Part shown: positions 15,599-23,143 of the stretch, piece after piece
How positions within the stretch are numbered: the first letter of the stretch is position 1
How the letters are laid out: each line of letters starts with the position of its first letter
NCBI GenBank assembly: GCA_021108035.1
Contig: JAIORQ010000024.1
Coordinates: 1-64,000, forward strand
Source of the DNA: Bacteroidales bacterium
GTDB lineage: Bacteria; Bacteroidota; Bacteroidia; Bacteroidales; JAADGE01
DNA: 64,000 bases
Direction: 5' to 3'
The notes under the pieces: model-generated
The model's database searches: none
What the model saw: only the letters and a program-made list of their open reading frames with translations
What the model was told of the DNA's origin: nothing
Translations under genes and position numbers: made by a program

Positions 15599-17287
15599 TT
15601 GTTAATATTCAATAAAATATCAGGTCTTTTAAAACATAATAAAAGCATTGAACCGGATTCGGAACTTGCTCAAAGGATACTATTATTAAACTTTTCAATA
15701 ATAGCTGCTGCATTATTAAATTTAATTTTTTCAGTTATTCATTTTATTTCTTTTGATAAATCTTTAAGTATTATATTATTTTCTTTTTTTACAGCATTTA
15801 TTCTTTTATTTTATTTAATAAAAAATAACAAGAACTATTTAATTAAGGCCTATATATCTTCAATATTTATATCCATATTATTTATTTTTATTACTTTCAC
15901 CGGTGCGGGAAATAAAACAGGAATCATTTGGGGTTTAATTTATCCGGTAATTATATCGTTCACTTTTGAACGCAAAAAAACAATTATATTTTCTTTATTA
16001 TTCTTAATTATAACATTGTTAATTTTTTATATTCCAAATGATATAAATATTTGGGCTGAATATTCATCTGATTTAAAACTTCGATATCTTGCAGCATATA
16101 TTTTGATTTTGATTTTTATACAGTTTTACCTTAATCTTAAACAACAAGTAATTAATATTAAAGAAAAAAAAAATATTGAAATACAACAAGAACTATCTGA
16201 AAAAAACAAGTTCCTTTCAAACTTATCATATCAAATAAGAACACCTTTAAATAATATAACCGGTATAATAAATTTACAAAGAGAAAGTCTAAACGAAGAA
16301 GTTGTTGAAGAAGTTGAACTTTCAATCAGTAATTTAATTGCAATTATAAATTCAATACCGGAAACATTTGAGAAAAAACTTATTCCGGTGAAAGGTAAGA
16401 AAGCAAATTTTTGTTTTAACACTGTAATAAAAAAATCCTTAAAGCTCTTTCAAACAGAAAAATACAATAAACTAAAATGTTCTTTGAATCTTTCAAATAA
16501 AGTTCCTTCTCAAGTTTTCGGAGACAGATTACTTCTTATTCAAATAATAGTATCAGTTATTGATTTCTTCTATAATAATTTATCTTCTGATAATTTAAAA
16601 CTTGACATAATTTCAAAAGAAGAAAATAATAACATTATTTTAAAAATTTGTTGTCCTTTAACTGATAGTTCTTTCAATGAAAAGTTCAAAATTTCTACAT
16701 CAGAATTTGAAACAGGTTCAATACCGGAAATTTCTGTTATAAAGAATATGACAGAATCTGCTTCAGGTGATTTGAAGTTAATTATTGAAGAAAATGAATT
16801 ATCATTCCTTTTCATATTTAATTATCTTGAGGAAAAAGAAAGAAAGAAAATTTATGATAAAAAAGAAGTAACAGTTGAAGAAGACTTTTTTAAAAGTCAG
16901 AAAAAGATTCAACTTAAAGATGCAAATATATTGCTTGTAGAAGACGACATTATGAATAATAAAGTAATGACTTTAAATCTTTATAAGCATGTTAATAAGA
17001 TTATTACAGCAGAAAACGGTAAAGAAGCATTGGCCAAATATGCATCAACAAAAATAGATTTGATTTTAATGGATATCAGAATGCCTCTTATGGATGGTTT
17101 TAAAACTACGGAAAAAATAAGAGAGGCTGAACAAGGAACTGATTCACAAACACCAATTATTGCTGTTACGGCAAATGTTTCAGCAGAAATTAAGAAAAAA
17201 TGTTTTAAAGCAGGTATGAATGATTATACCACAAAACCTACAAATTTTAAACTGCTGTTAAAAAAAATGGAAGCACTCTTAAATTAA
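15599..17287 (+). CDS. Hybrid histidine-kinase-like protein with degenerate kinase core and intact receiver
   Basis: A 562-aa protein read from a TTG start; no ATG is available upstream of the first helix. About six membrane helices span residues ~27-180 and a short coiled coil follows. The H-box reads NLSYQIRTPLNNI, so the phosphoacceptor His is Tyr211. The expected N-box region (GDRLLLIQIIVSVIDFFYNN) and the following segment lack the Asn and DxGxG of a working ATP site. The C-terminal receiver is complete: VEDD (~447-450), phospho-Asp492 in LILMDIRMP, AVTANV and Lys546. It probably does not autophosphorylate and is phosphorylated by another kinase, passing the signal through its membrane or helical core. 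Confidence 0.8.
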   Translation: MLIFNKISGLLKHNKSIEPDSELAQRILLLNFSIIAAALLNLIFSVIHFISFDKSLSIILFSFFTAFILLFYLIKNNKNYLIKAYISSIFISILFIFITFTGAGNKTGIIWGLIYPVIISFTFERKKTIIFSLLFLIITLLIFYIPNDINIWAEYSSDLKLRYLAAYILILIFIQFYLNLKQQVINIKEKKNIEIQQELSEKNKFLSNLSYQIRTPLNNITGIINLQRESLNEEVVEEVELSISNLIAIINSIPETFEKKLIPVKGKKANFCFNTVIKKSLKLFQTEKYNKLKCSLNLSNKVPSQVFGDRLLLIQIIVSVIDFFYNNLSSDNLKLDIISKEENNNIILKICCPLTDSSFNEKFKISTSEFETGSIPEISVIKNMTESASGDLKLIIEENELSFLFIFNYLEEKERKKIYDKKEVTVEEDFFKSQKKIQLKDANILLVEDDIMNNKVMTLNLYKHVNKIITAENGKEALAKYASTKIDLILMDIRMPLMDGFKTTEKIREAEQGTDSQTPIIAVTANVSAEIKKKCFKAGMNDYTTKPTNFKLLLKKMEALLN

Positions 17288-17297
17288 CTAATAAAAC

Positions 17298-17329
17298 CTC
17301 CGGACATCCGCTTTAGGCGGATTCCGGAG
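17298..17329 (+). terminator. GC-rich hairpin terminator
   Basis: Stem CTCCGGACATCCGC / GCGGATTCCGGAG with loop TTTAG, 11 bases past the stop of the hybrid kinase gene. It is followed by a T-containing stretch and preceded by A-rich sequence, so it could work in both directions. Related hairpins occur at 20046 and 20133. Confidence 0.7.
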
Positions 17330-17360
17330 CGTTTAGTTTTCTTCAAATATTTATCATCTG

Positions 17361-17495
17361 TTATATGCTTTCTTTTGAAACGTTCTTCTCCAACCCTGTA
17401 CTTGCTTCTCCCGCATTATGCTGTCTGATTCTCCTATCCAAATCTTTGGTGCTGCCGGTGTAATATGTTCCGTCAGAGCATTGTAAAATGTACAT
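17361..17495 (-). pseudogene. Truncated GIY-YIG endonuclease-like fragment
   Basis: Minus-strand reading from the ATG at 17495 gives a 44-aa peptide beginning [19 protein letters not shown] and continuing [13 protein letters not shown]. This is the N-terminal half of a GIY-YIG (UvrC/URI-type) single-domain protein. Family members are ~80-100 aa; here the frame stops soon after the RRIRQHN segment, before the conserved C-terminal Glu, and the reading frame also extends a few codons upstream (ICQIGY). It is therefore a decayed remnant and not an intact nuclease. Confidence 0.7.
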
Positions 17496-17532
17496 GTATC
17501 CTATTTGGCATATTTTATAATTTAAAACCCGG

Positions 17533-17581
17533 CTTCGACAGGCTCATCCTCCATGGTTTTTGGTTACTGAGCTTGTCAAAG
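17533..17581. repeat. Inverted repeat CTTCGACAGGCTCA / TGAGCTTGTCAAAG
   Basis: Arms at 17533-17546 and 17568-17581 pair with two mismatches around a 21-base loop. This CTTCGACAGGCTCA palindrome class is common as a dispersed repeat in Bacteroidota. It sits between the GIY-YIG fragment and the 3' end of the repeat-rich secreted protein and may act as its terminator. Confidence 0.65.
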
Positions 17582-17617
17582 AATCGCAGTGATTCTCTTT
17601 TTTGTTCCGGCTACTTT

Positions 17618-19375
17618 CTACTCTATTGTATATGTCCAAAATAGGTGGATGGTTTGTCCTGATGAGGCGGCGCCATTCTTTCCGCCACCGAAATGTATAT
17701 AACTCGGCCCTGCTCCGGTAAATAACGGAGCTGTGGCATTAGCATACAAATTGTCGGTTGTTTCCACTGTCCCGTTTTGGGTTGCCCATGAGTTACCGCT
17801 GGACGCATACATGCAGACATAGTCGTTCGCAATGCTTGCTGTATAGTAGCCGAGATCAGCCTTTCCTAATGCCCACAACTTGAAAGTCTGTCCGGCCTCA
17901 ATATAGAGACTGTAGTAGAAGGTTACAGAGTTATTCGGGACAGCAGCTTCTTTTGTGACGGTATTTCTTAATCCGCCCGGTGCCTGAATCTCGCCTGCTA
18001 CCCTTACATCACCTGCAACTTCCAGCTTCTCGGAAGGACTTGTTGTACCGATACCTACATTTCCTGAAGTATTAATTATTCCCCCGCCTCCGGAAGTCCA
18101 ATCGAAAGAATTTCCTCTTAAATGGATAGCATCGCCTGAAGAAGCTCCCAAATAAGTGTTTGCTGAGTAAAGGTAAGTATTGGCACTCGAGGACTGAACA
18201 TAAAACTGATCAGGGGTGGCAATTCTGTTAGCTGCATCCCTGTAAAAATATGCATCAGTGCTGCCGATATATGTATAGCCCGTAACCAAACTGTTTCCGG
18301 CTACATGCAGGCCTTGAGAGGGCGATGATGTCCCGATACCGACATTACCGCCATTGAGCCACGAGTTTCCGGATGTATGAAGGCGAACATTCTCTGTTCC
18401 AGCCTCATTTGCCATATGAAAAACGCCGTGATTTGTCCCCCTAACACTTTCATCCCAGTTAAAGTAATATTGACCGGTGGTGGCATCAATATGGTAGTTG
18501 CCGTTTGACGGCCTTATGAATACAAACTGTCCTGCAGTATAAGAATTGAGTTTGACAGAGCCTACATTTCCTGCACTATTCTGTCCTAATTCCAAAGAAA
18601 CAGATCCGGATAGCGATGTCCATGTCCAGTTACTTACGGATGTATTTGCAACTTGCAACTTAGCCCCCGGATTCGTTGTCCCGATACCGACATTACCGTT
18701 TTCTTGCACTCTAAATAATTCATTGGCATTGCTGCCCTTTATGGCCTGATTGTTAACAATGGCAAAGTATTTATTAGTATTATTATCATTGGCATCGATA
18801 TGAAAAATCAACTCTTCGGGAGCCATGACAGACAAACCGTAATTATTATCTTCAAAGACTCCTAAATCACCTCGATTTCTAAATCGTAATTCATAGTTAG
18901 CGTCTAAATTAATGCTGCCTCCCGCAACATGAAGTTTTTGTGAGGGCCCGGTTGTCCCGATGCCGACATAGCCGCTATTTGTAATATGCAACCTCGTTGT
19001 ATTATTGGTTATAAAACCGAGTGCATAATTATCAGTATTTCCGAGGGTACGATTTTCGCCGCCGGCTTCTCCTCCGTTTGCAAAATCACCTTTGTTCATT
19101 CTACTCCATGCCGAACCGTTGTAATAGTAAAACCCCGATGTATTATCGGTTTGATAAATCATTAATCCGGTTGTCGGAGAACCGGGCGAGCCGATAATAT
19201 TTCGCTGTGCTTCCGTCATACGGGGTATCAAAATTCCTTTACTTGTGGATTCTACTTCCAACATTGCATCATCGGCAGGAACTCCTCCGCTTGCGTTTAT
19301 CATTACTCCTTGCGAAAATCCCGAAATACTCAACATTAAAAATAATGCTGAGAAAAAAATTGTTCTTAAATTCAT
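17618..19375 (-). CDS. Secreted protein with tail-fibre-like GIGTT repeats
   Basis: A 585-aa protein with a signal peptide (1-21, LFLMLSISGFSQ). Residues ~25-100 resemble the head region common in secreted Bacteroidota proteins (LEVESTSKGILIPRMTEAQR, GLMIYQTDNTSGFYYYNGSAW). Four copies of a (N/Y)VGIGT(T/S)xPxxxLxVA motif follow at about 136, 229, 347 and 441, separated by Gly/Ser/Asn-rich beta segments as in phage tail-fibre shafts. No C-terminal S74 chaperone domain and no PorSS sorting domain is seen. The DNA is visibly more GC-rich than its neighbours, suggesting transfer or strong repeat constraint. Probably a cell-surface fibre; function unknown. Confidence 0.65.
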   Translation of the reverse strand: MNLRTIFFSALFLMLSISGFSQGVMINASGGVPADDAMLEVESTSKGILIPRMTEAQRNIIGSPGSPTTGLMIYQTDNTSGFYYYNGSAWSRMNKGDFANGGEAGGENRTLGNTDNYALGFITNNTTRLHITNSGYVGIGTTGPSQKLHVAGGSINLDANYELRFRNRGDLGVFEDNNYGLSVMAPEELIFHIDANDNNTNKYFAIVNNQAIKGSNANELFRVQENGNVGIGTTNPGAKLQVANTSVSNWTWTSLSGSVSLELGQNSAGNVGSVKLNSYTAGQFVFIRPSNGNYHIDATTGQYYFNWDESVRGTNHGVFHMANEAGTENVRLHTSGNSWLNGGNVGIGTSSPSQGLHVAGNSLVTGYTYIGSTDAYFYRDAANRIATPDQFYVQSSSANTYLYSANTYLGASSGDAIHLRGNSFDWTSGGGGIINTSGNVGIGTTSPSEKLEVAGDVRVAGEIQAPGGLRNTVTKEAAVPNNSVTFYYSLYIEAGQTFKLWALGKADLGYYTASIANDYVCMYASSGNSWATQNGTVETTDNLYANATAPLFTGAGPSYIHFGGGKNGAASSGQTIHLFWTYTIE

Positions 19376-19760
19376 AATCTAAACTTAAAGAGGGTTAAAC
19401 CTTTATATATAATAATTAATGATTATCCGTATGATTACCTATTCTGAAGGATTGATTTTCTTCATTTACCCCGTCCCTAAAAATGTGAAACGGAGTTTCA
19501 ACGAAAATCATCTGAAACTTTCGTTTCACGCCTTTAGGGTTTGGGTGAACAAATTGATTTTAAAACTGTTTGAGTTGATAATAGGTCTGTATGCGGACAT
19601 TCATTAATAATATCTTAATCACAAAGATAATCGGCTTATTGAATAAAACAAATGTTTATCGGCAAAAAAAGAAGTTCGGGCCCCTGAACTGCGATTACTG
19701 AGGAAAGTCTAAGTATATATGTACGAAGGCTCAATGACCTTTCCTCTCAACTCTTCAACC
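19376..19760. other. Gene-free spacer with several palindromes
   Basis: This spacer holds an imperfect inverted repeat at 19475-19498 / 19515-19539 (CCCTAAAAATGTGAAACG and CGTTTCACGCCTTTAGGG), a near-palindrome AGTTCGGGCCCCTGAACT (19673-19690), and a pair GAGGAAAGTC / GACCTTTCCTC (19700-19709, 19736-19746). A 62-codon frame at 19419-19607 runs through the first repeat and looks fortuitous. No promoter is recognised. Confidence 0.55.
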
Positions 19761-20006
19761 TTAAAAAGGCTGTTCAGACAAAAAATCAAATACTGTCTTA
19801 AAGTATGTATCTCGGTTTGCGGCAAATATGGTATTGTGGTTTCCGTGTTCAAACAAACGGATGCTTTTCGGTTGATTCAAATATTCATATAGTTTTTTAC
19901 CGTGCGCTGCAGAAACTAATTGATCATTAACCGTATGTAAAACCGGGCTTTTACCTCTGAATGCCGAGTGCTTTTTTTGTATCGAAATATTTTTCTTATT
20001 CAACAA
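19761..20006 (-). pseudogene. C-terminal remnant of an alpha/beta hydrolase
   Basis: The 81-codon frame contains SPVLHTVNDQLVSAAHGKKL, the strand and Asp region of a serine alpha/beta hydrolase (normally PVLIIHGxxDxxV). The final IRLFEHGNHNTI with the catalytic-type His and a closing helix YFKTVFDFLSEQ follow. The N-terminal ~200 residues with the nucleophile elbow are missing and the IHG of the motif is altered. It has no recognisable start context, so it is called a decayed fragment. Confidence 0.65.
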
Positions 20007-20045
20007 GTATTGTTTTACGCATATTGAAAAGTTATATTAAAAAAC

Positions 20046-20077
20046 CTCCGGACATCAGCCAAAGGCGGATTCCGGAG
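20046..20077. repeat. CCTCCGGA-type hairpin, degenerate copy
   Basis: CTCCGGACATCAGCCAAAGG then CGGATTCCGGAG: the outer stem matches the hairpin at 17298 but the inner stem is broken. A T-run follows (20079-20086), so a plus-strand terminator is possible, yet no intact plus gene precedes it. Confidence 0.5.
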
Positions 20078-20132
20078 TGTTTTTTTCAAATATAGTATTT
20101 AAAATAATATTATATAAAATATTAAACTCTAA

Positions 20133-20156
20133 GGATTCCGCTTTTAGCGGAAGTCC
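20133..20156 (-). terminator. Hairpin terminator of ppdK
   Basis: Inverted repeat GGATTCCGC / GCGGAAGTCC with loop TTTTA, 18 bases beyond the ppdK stop on the minus strand, flanked by CCTCCGGA-type sequence shared with 17298 and 20046. It is followed on the minus strand by TTAGAGTTTAATATTTTA. Confidence 0.6.
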
Positions 20157-20173
20157 GGAGGTTTAATAAAAAT

Positions 20174-22903
20174 TTACAACTGTTCTCTGATAGTTGCTTG
20201 AGCAGCAGCCAAACGTGCAATCGGTACACGATAAGGTGAACAACTTACATAATCTAAACCGACTCTGTGACAAAACTCAACAGACGAAGGCTCTCCGCCG
20301 TGCTCACCGCAAATACCTAATTTAATATTAGGCCTTGCTTTTCGCCCTTTTTCACAAGCCATTTGAACCAATTGTCCAACTCCCTCTTGATCTAATACTT
20401 CAAACGGATCATGCTTTAAGATACCTTTTTCAATATAAATCGGTAAGAATTTACCGGCATCATCTCTTGAATATCCGAATGCCATTTGAGTAAGGTCGTT
20501 TGTTCCGAATGAGAAAAATTCGGCAGATTCGGCAATATCATCTGCTGTTAAGCAAGCACGAGGAATCTCAATCATTGTTCCCACCAAATGATCAATTTTA
20601 TCATTACGTTCTGCAAAAATCGTTTTAATTGTATCTCGTACAATATCTTCTTGCATTTTCATTTCTTCATAAGTTCCTGTTAAAGGAATCATTATTTCAG
20701 GAATAGCTGTAACCCCTCTTTTTTTCAGATTAAGACAAGCCTCAATAATTGCTCTGGTTTGCATTATTGTAATTTCAGGATATGTATTTCCCAAACGACA
20801 ACCTCTGTGACCCAGCATCGGGTTAAATTCTGATAAATCCTCAACTTTTTGTTTAATATCTGCAACTGTTACACCCATAACATCTGCCATTTCTTTTTGT
20901 CCTTTTTCATCATGAGGAACAAACTCGTGCAATGGCGGATCAAGTAATCGAACTGTTACAGGTAAATCGTGCATTGCTTCAAATACACTTTCGAAATCGG
21001 CTCTTTGAATAGGCAATAATTTCTCTAAAGCTTCTATTCTTCCTGCTTCATCTTCAGCAAGAATCATTTCACGCATTGCAACAATTTTTTCTCCTTCAAA
21101 GAACATATGTTCAGTTCTTGTTAAACCGATACCTTTTGCACCAAAATTTCTTGCTACAGCAGCATCTTTACCGGTATCTGCATTGGCTCTTACATACATT
21201 CTTGAATGTTTTTCGGCAAGATCCATTAATTTACCAAAATCACCACCTACTTCAGGATCAATTGTAGCTATTTTACCTTCATAAACTTCTCCGAGAGTTC
21301 CGTTCAATGAAATCCAATCACCTTCTTTGAATTTTACTCCGTCAGTTTCCATTGTACGAGCCTTATAATTAACGCGAATACTTCCTGCACCGGATACACA
21401 ACATTTACCCATACCTCTTGCAACAACCGCAGCATGAGAAGTCATTCCGCCTTTGGCTGTTAAAATACCTTTTGCAACGTTCATACCTGCAAGATCTTCG
21501 GGAGAAGTCTCAATACGAACTAAAATAACGTCTTCACCTTTTGCCGCTTCCGCTTCAGCATCATCGGCAAAGAATACAATTTTACCTGTTGCAGCTCCGG
21601 GAGATGCAGGTAATCCTTTTGCACAAACATTAGCAGACTTAATTGCTCCTTCATCAAAAACAGGATGTAATAATTCATCAAGTCTTTCAGGTTCTTGACG
21701 CATGATCGCTGTTTTTTCGTCAATCATACCTTCTTTAACCATATCAACAGCAATTTTTATCATTGCTGCACCTGTACGTTTACCGCTGCGAGTTTGAAGT
21801 AACCATAATTTACCGTCTTGAATTGTAAACTCAAGGTCTTGAATATCTTTATAATGTTGCTCTAATTTATTTTGAATTTTATCCAATTCTTTATATTGCT
21901 CCGGCATTCTTTCTTCCAAAGACGGATATTTTGAAGCTCTTTCTTCTTCAGAAACTTGTGCTAATTTGGCCCATCTTAAAGAACCTTCTTTAGTAATTTG
22001 TTGCGGCGTTCTGGTACCTGCAACTACATCTTCACCTTGAGCATCTATTAAATACTCTCCGGTAAAAATATTTTCTCCGGTACCGGCATCACGAGTAAAT
22101 GCAACACCTGTAGCAGAATTTTGTCCCATATTACCAAAAACCATTGCTTGAACGTTTACAGCTGTACCCCAGTCTCCGGGTATTTTATTAATTTTTCTGT
22201 AATAAATTGCTCTGTCAGTATTCCAACTGTCGAAGACTGCCATTACTGACCCCCAAAGTTGTTCCCACGGATCATCAGGAAAACTGTGTCCTGTTTGATT
22301 TTTTACGGCAACTTTAAATTTAGTAACCAATCCTTTGAGATCTTCAACATCAAAATCTGTATCGTCTTCAATGCCTTTTGCTTCTTTTAATTCTTCCATA
22401 ATTGCCTCAAAGGGATCAATGTCTTCTTTTGATTCAGGTTTCATACCGAGAACAACATCACCGTACATTTGAACAAAACGACGATAAGAATCCCAAGCAA
22501 ATCTGGCATTCCCTGATTTTTTTGCAATTCCTTCTACAGCTTCTTCATTGAGCCCGAGATTAAGTACAGTATCCATCATACCGGGCATTGAAACTCTTGC
22601 ACCTGAACGAACGGAAAGTAAAAGCGGATTTTCTTTTGAACCGAATTCAGTTCCCATAATTTTTTCAACATACTTAACAGCTGCTTCAACTTCTTTTTTC
22701 AGTATTTCAACAGTTTTGTTATTACCAATTTGATTGTACTCTGTACATACTTCAGTGGTAATTGTAAATCCGGGAGGAACCGGTACGCCAATAAGATTCA
22801 TTTCGGCAAGGTTAGAACCTTTTCCGCCGAGCAAATTTTTCATTTCTGTTTTACCTTCAGCTTTCTTATCTCCGAAGGTATATACTCTTTTCATGTCTGC
22901 CAT
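20174..22903 (-). CDS. ppdK: Pyruvate, phosphate dikinase
   Basis: A 909-aa enzyme that interconverts ATP + phosphate + pyruvate with AMP + PPi + phosphoenolpyruvate. The N-terminal ATP-grasp part shows GGKGSNLAEM and PVPPGFTITTEVC. The swivelling phospho-His domain shows KGGMTSHAAVVARGMGKCC. The C-terminal PEP/pyruvate barrel includes RTEHMFF, MLGHRGCRL, EIMIPLTG, SFGTNDLTQM and LGICGEHGG with its catalytic Cys. Length and motif order are those of the full enzyme. It is common in anaerobes using PPi-linked glycolysis or gluconeogenesis. It appears to be a single-gene unit with its own promoter (22974-23003) and hairpin terminator. Confidence 0.97.
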   Translation of the reverse strand: MADMKRVYTFGDKKAEGKTEMKNLLGGKGSNLAEMNLIGVPVPPGFTITTEVCTEYNQIGNNKTVEILKKEVEAAVKYVEKIMGTEFGSKENPLLLSVRSGARVSMPGMMDTVLNLGLNEEAVEGIAKKSGNARFAWDSYRRFVQMYGDVVLGMKPESKEDIDPFEAIMEELKEAKGIEDDTDFDVEDLKGLVTKFKVAVKNQTGHSFPDDPWEQLWGSVMAVFDSWNTDRAIYYRKINKIPGDWGTAVNVQAMVFGNMGQNSATGVAFTRDAGTGENIFTGEYLIDAQGEDVVAGTRTPQQITKEGSLRWAKLAQVSEEERASKYPSLEERMPEQYKELDKIQNKLEQHYKDIQDLEFTIQDGKLWLLQTRSGKRTGAAMIKIAVDMVKEGMIDEKTAIMRQEPERLDELLHPVFDEGAIKSANVCAKGLPASPGAATGKIVFFADDAEAEAAKGEDVILVRIETSPEDLAGMNVAKGILTAKGGMTSHAAVVARGMGKCCVSGAGSIRVNYKARTMETDGVKFKEGDWISLNGTLGEVYEGKIATIDPEVGGDFGKLMDLAEKHSRMYVRANADTGKDAAVARNFGAKGIGLTRTEHMFFEGEKIVAMREMILAEDEAGRIEALEKLLPIQRADFESVFEAMHDLPVTVRLLDPPLHEFVPHDEKGQKEMADVMGVTVADIKQKVEDLSEFNPMLGHRGCRLGNTYPEITIMQTRAIIEACLNLKKRGVTAIPEIMIPLTGTYEEMKMQEDIVRDTIKTIFAERNDKIDHLVGTMIEIPRACLTADDIAESAEFFSFGTNDLTQMAFGYSRDDAGKFLPIYIEKGILKHDPFEVLDQEGVGQLVQMACEKGRKARPNIKLGICGEHGGEPSSVEFCHRVGLDYVSCSPYRVPIARLAAAQATIREQL

Positions 22904-22973
22904 CTTAATTAATTTAATTTTTATATATTTTTATCTTTAGTTTTTTATTCAGGAACTGTTTTATGCAATCTTA

Positions 22974-23003
22974 CAAAATTAATATTAAATGCAAGAAAAC
23001 AAA
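22974..23003 (-). promoter_or_regulatory. Candidate ppdK promoter
   Basis: On the minus strand TTTG (23003-23000), an 18-base spacer and TAATTTTG (22981-22974) match the Bacteroidota -33/-7 pattern. The box lies about 70 bases upstream of the ppdK start. The rest of gap 22904-23143 shows no gene. Confidence 0.5.
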
Positions 23004-23143
23004 AAAGCAAAATGTGTTTTACAGCATGGAAAAGTATATCTTGAATTTGCAAGTTATCGGATGGCTTCTTGACAGTGAGTACTTTGTACACAAGCTTTAT
23101 ATAACACTAAAAAACTATAATACTTGCCGTTTACGGTGTTATG

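Noticed and set aside
17618-19375. Prophage tail-fibre gene
   Set aside because: It has a signal peptide and no phage neighbours, so it is a cellular secreted protein.
19419-19607. 62-codon plus-strand frame
   Set aside because: It runs through an imperfect inverted repeat, has no recognisable domain and no ribosome-binding or promoter context.
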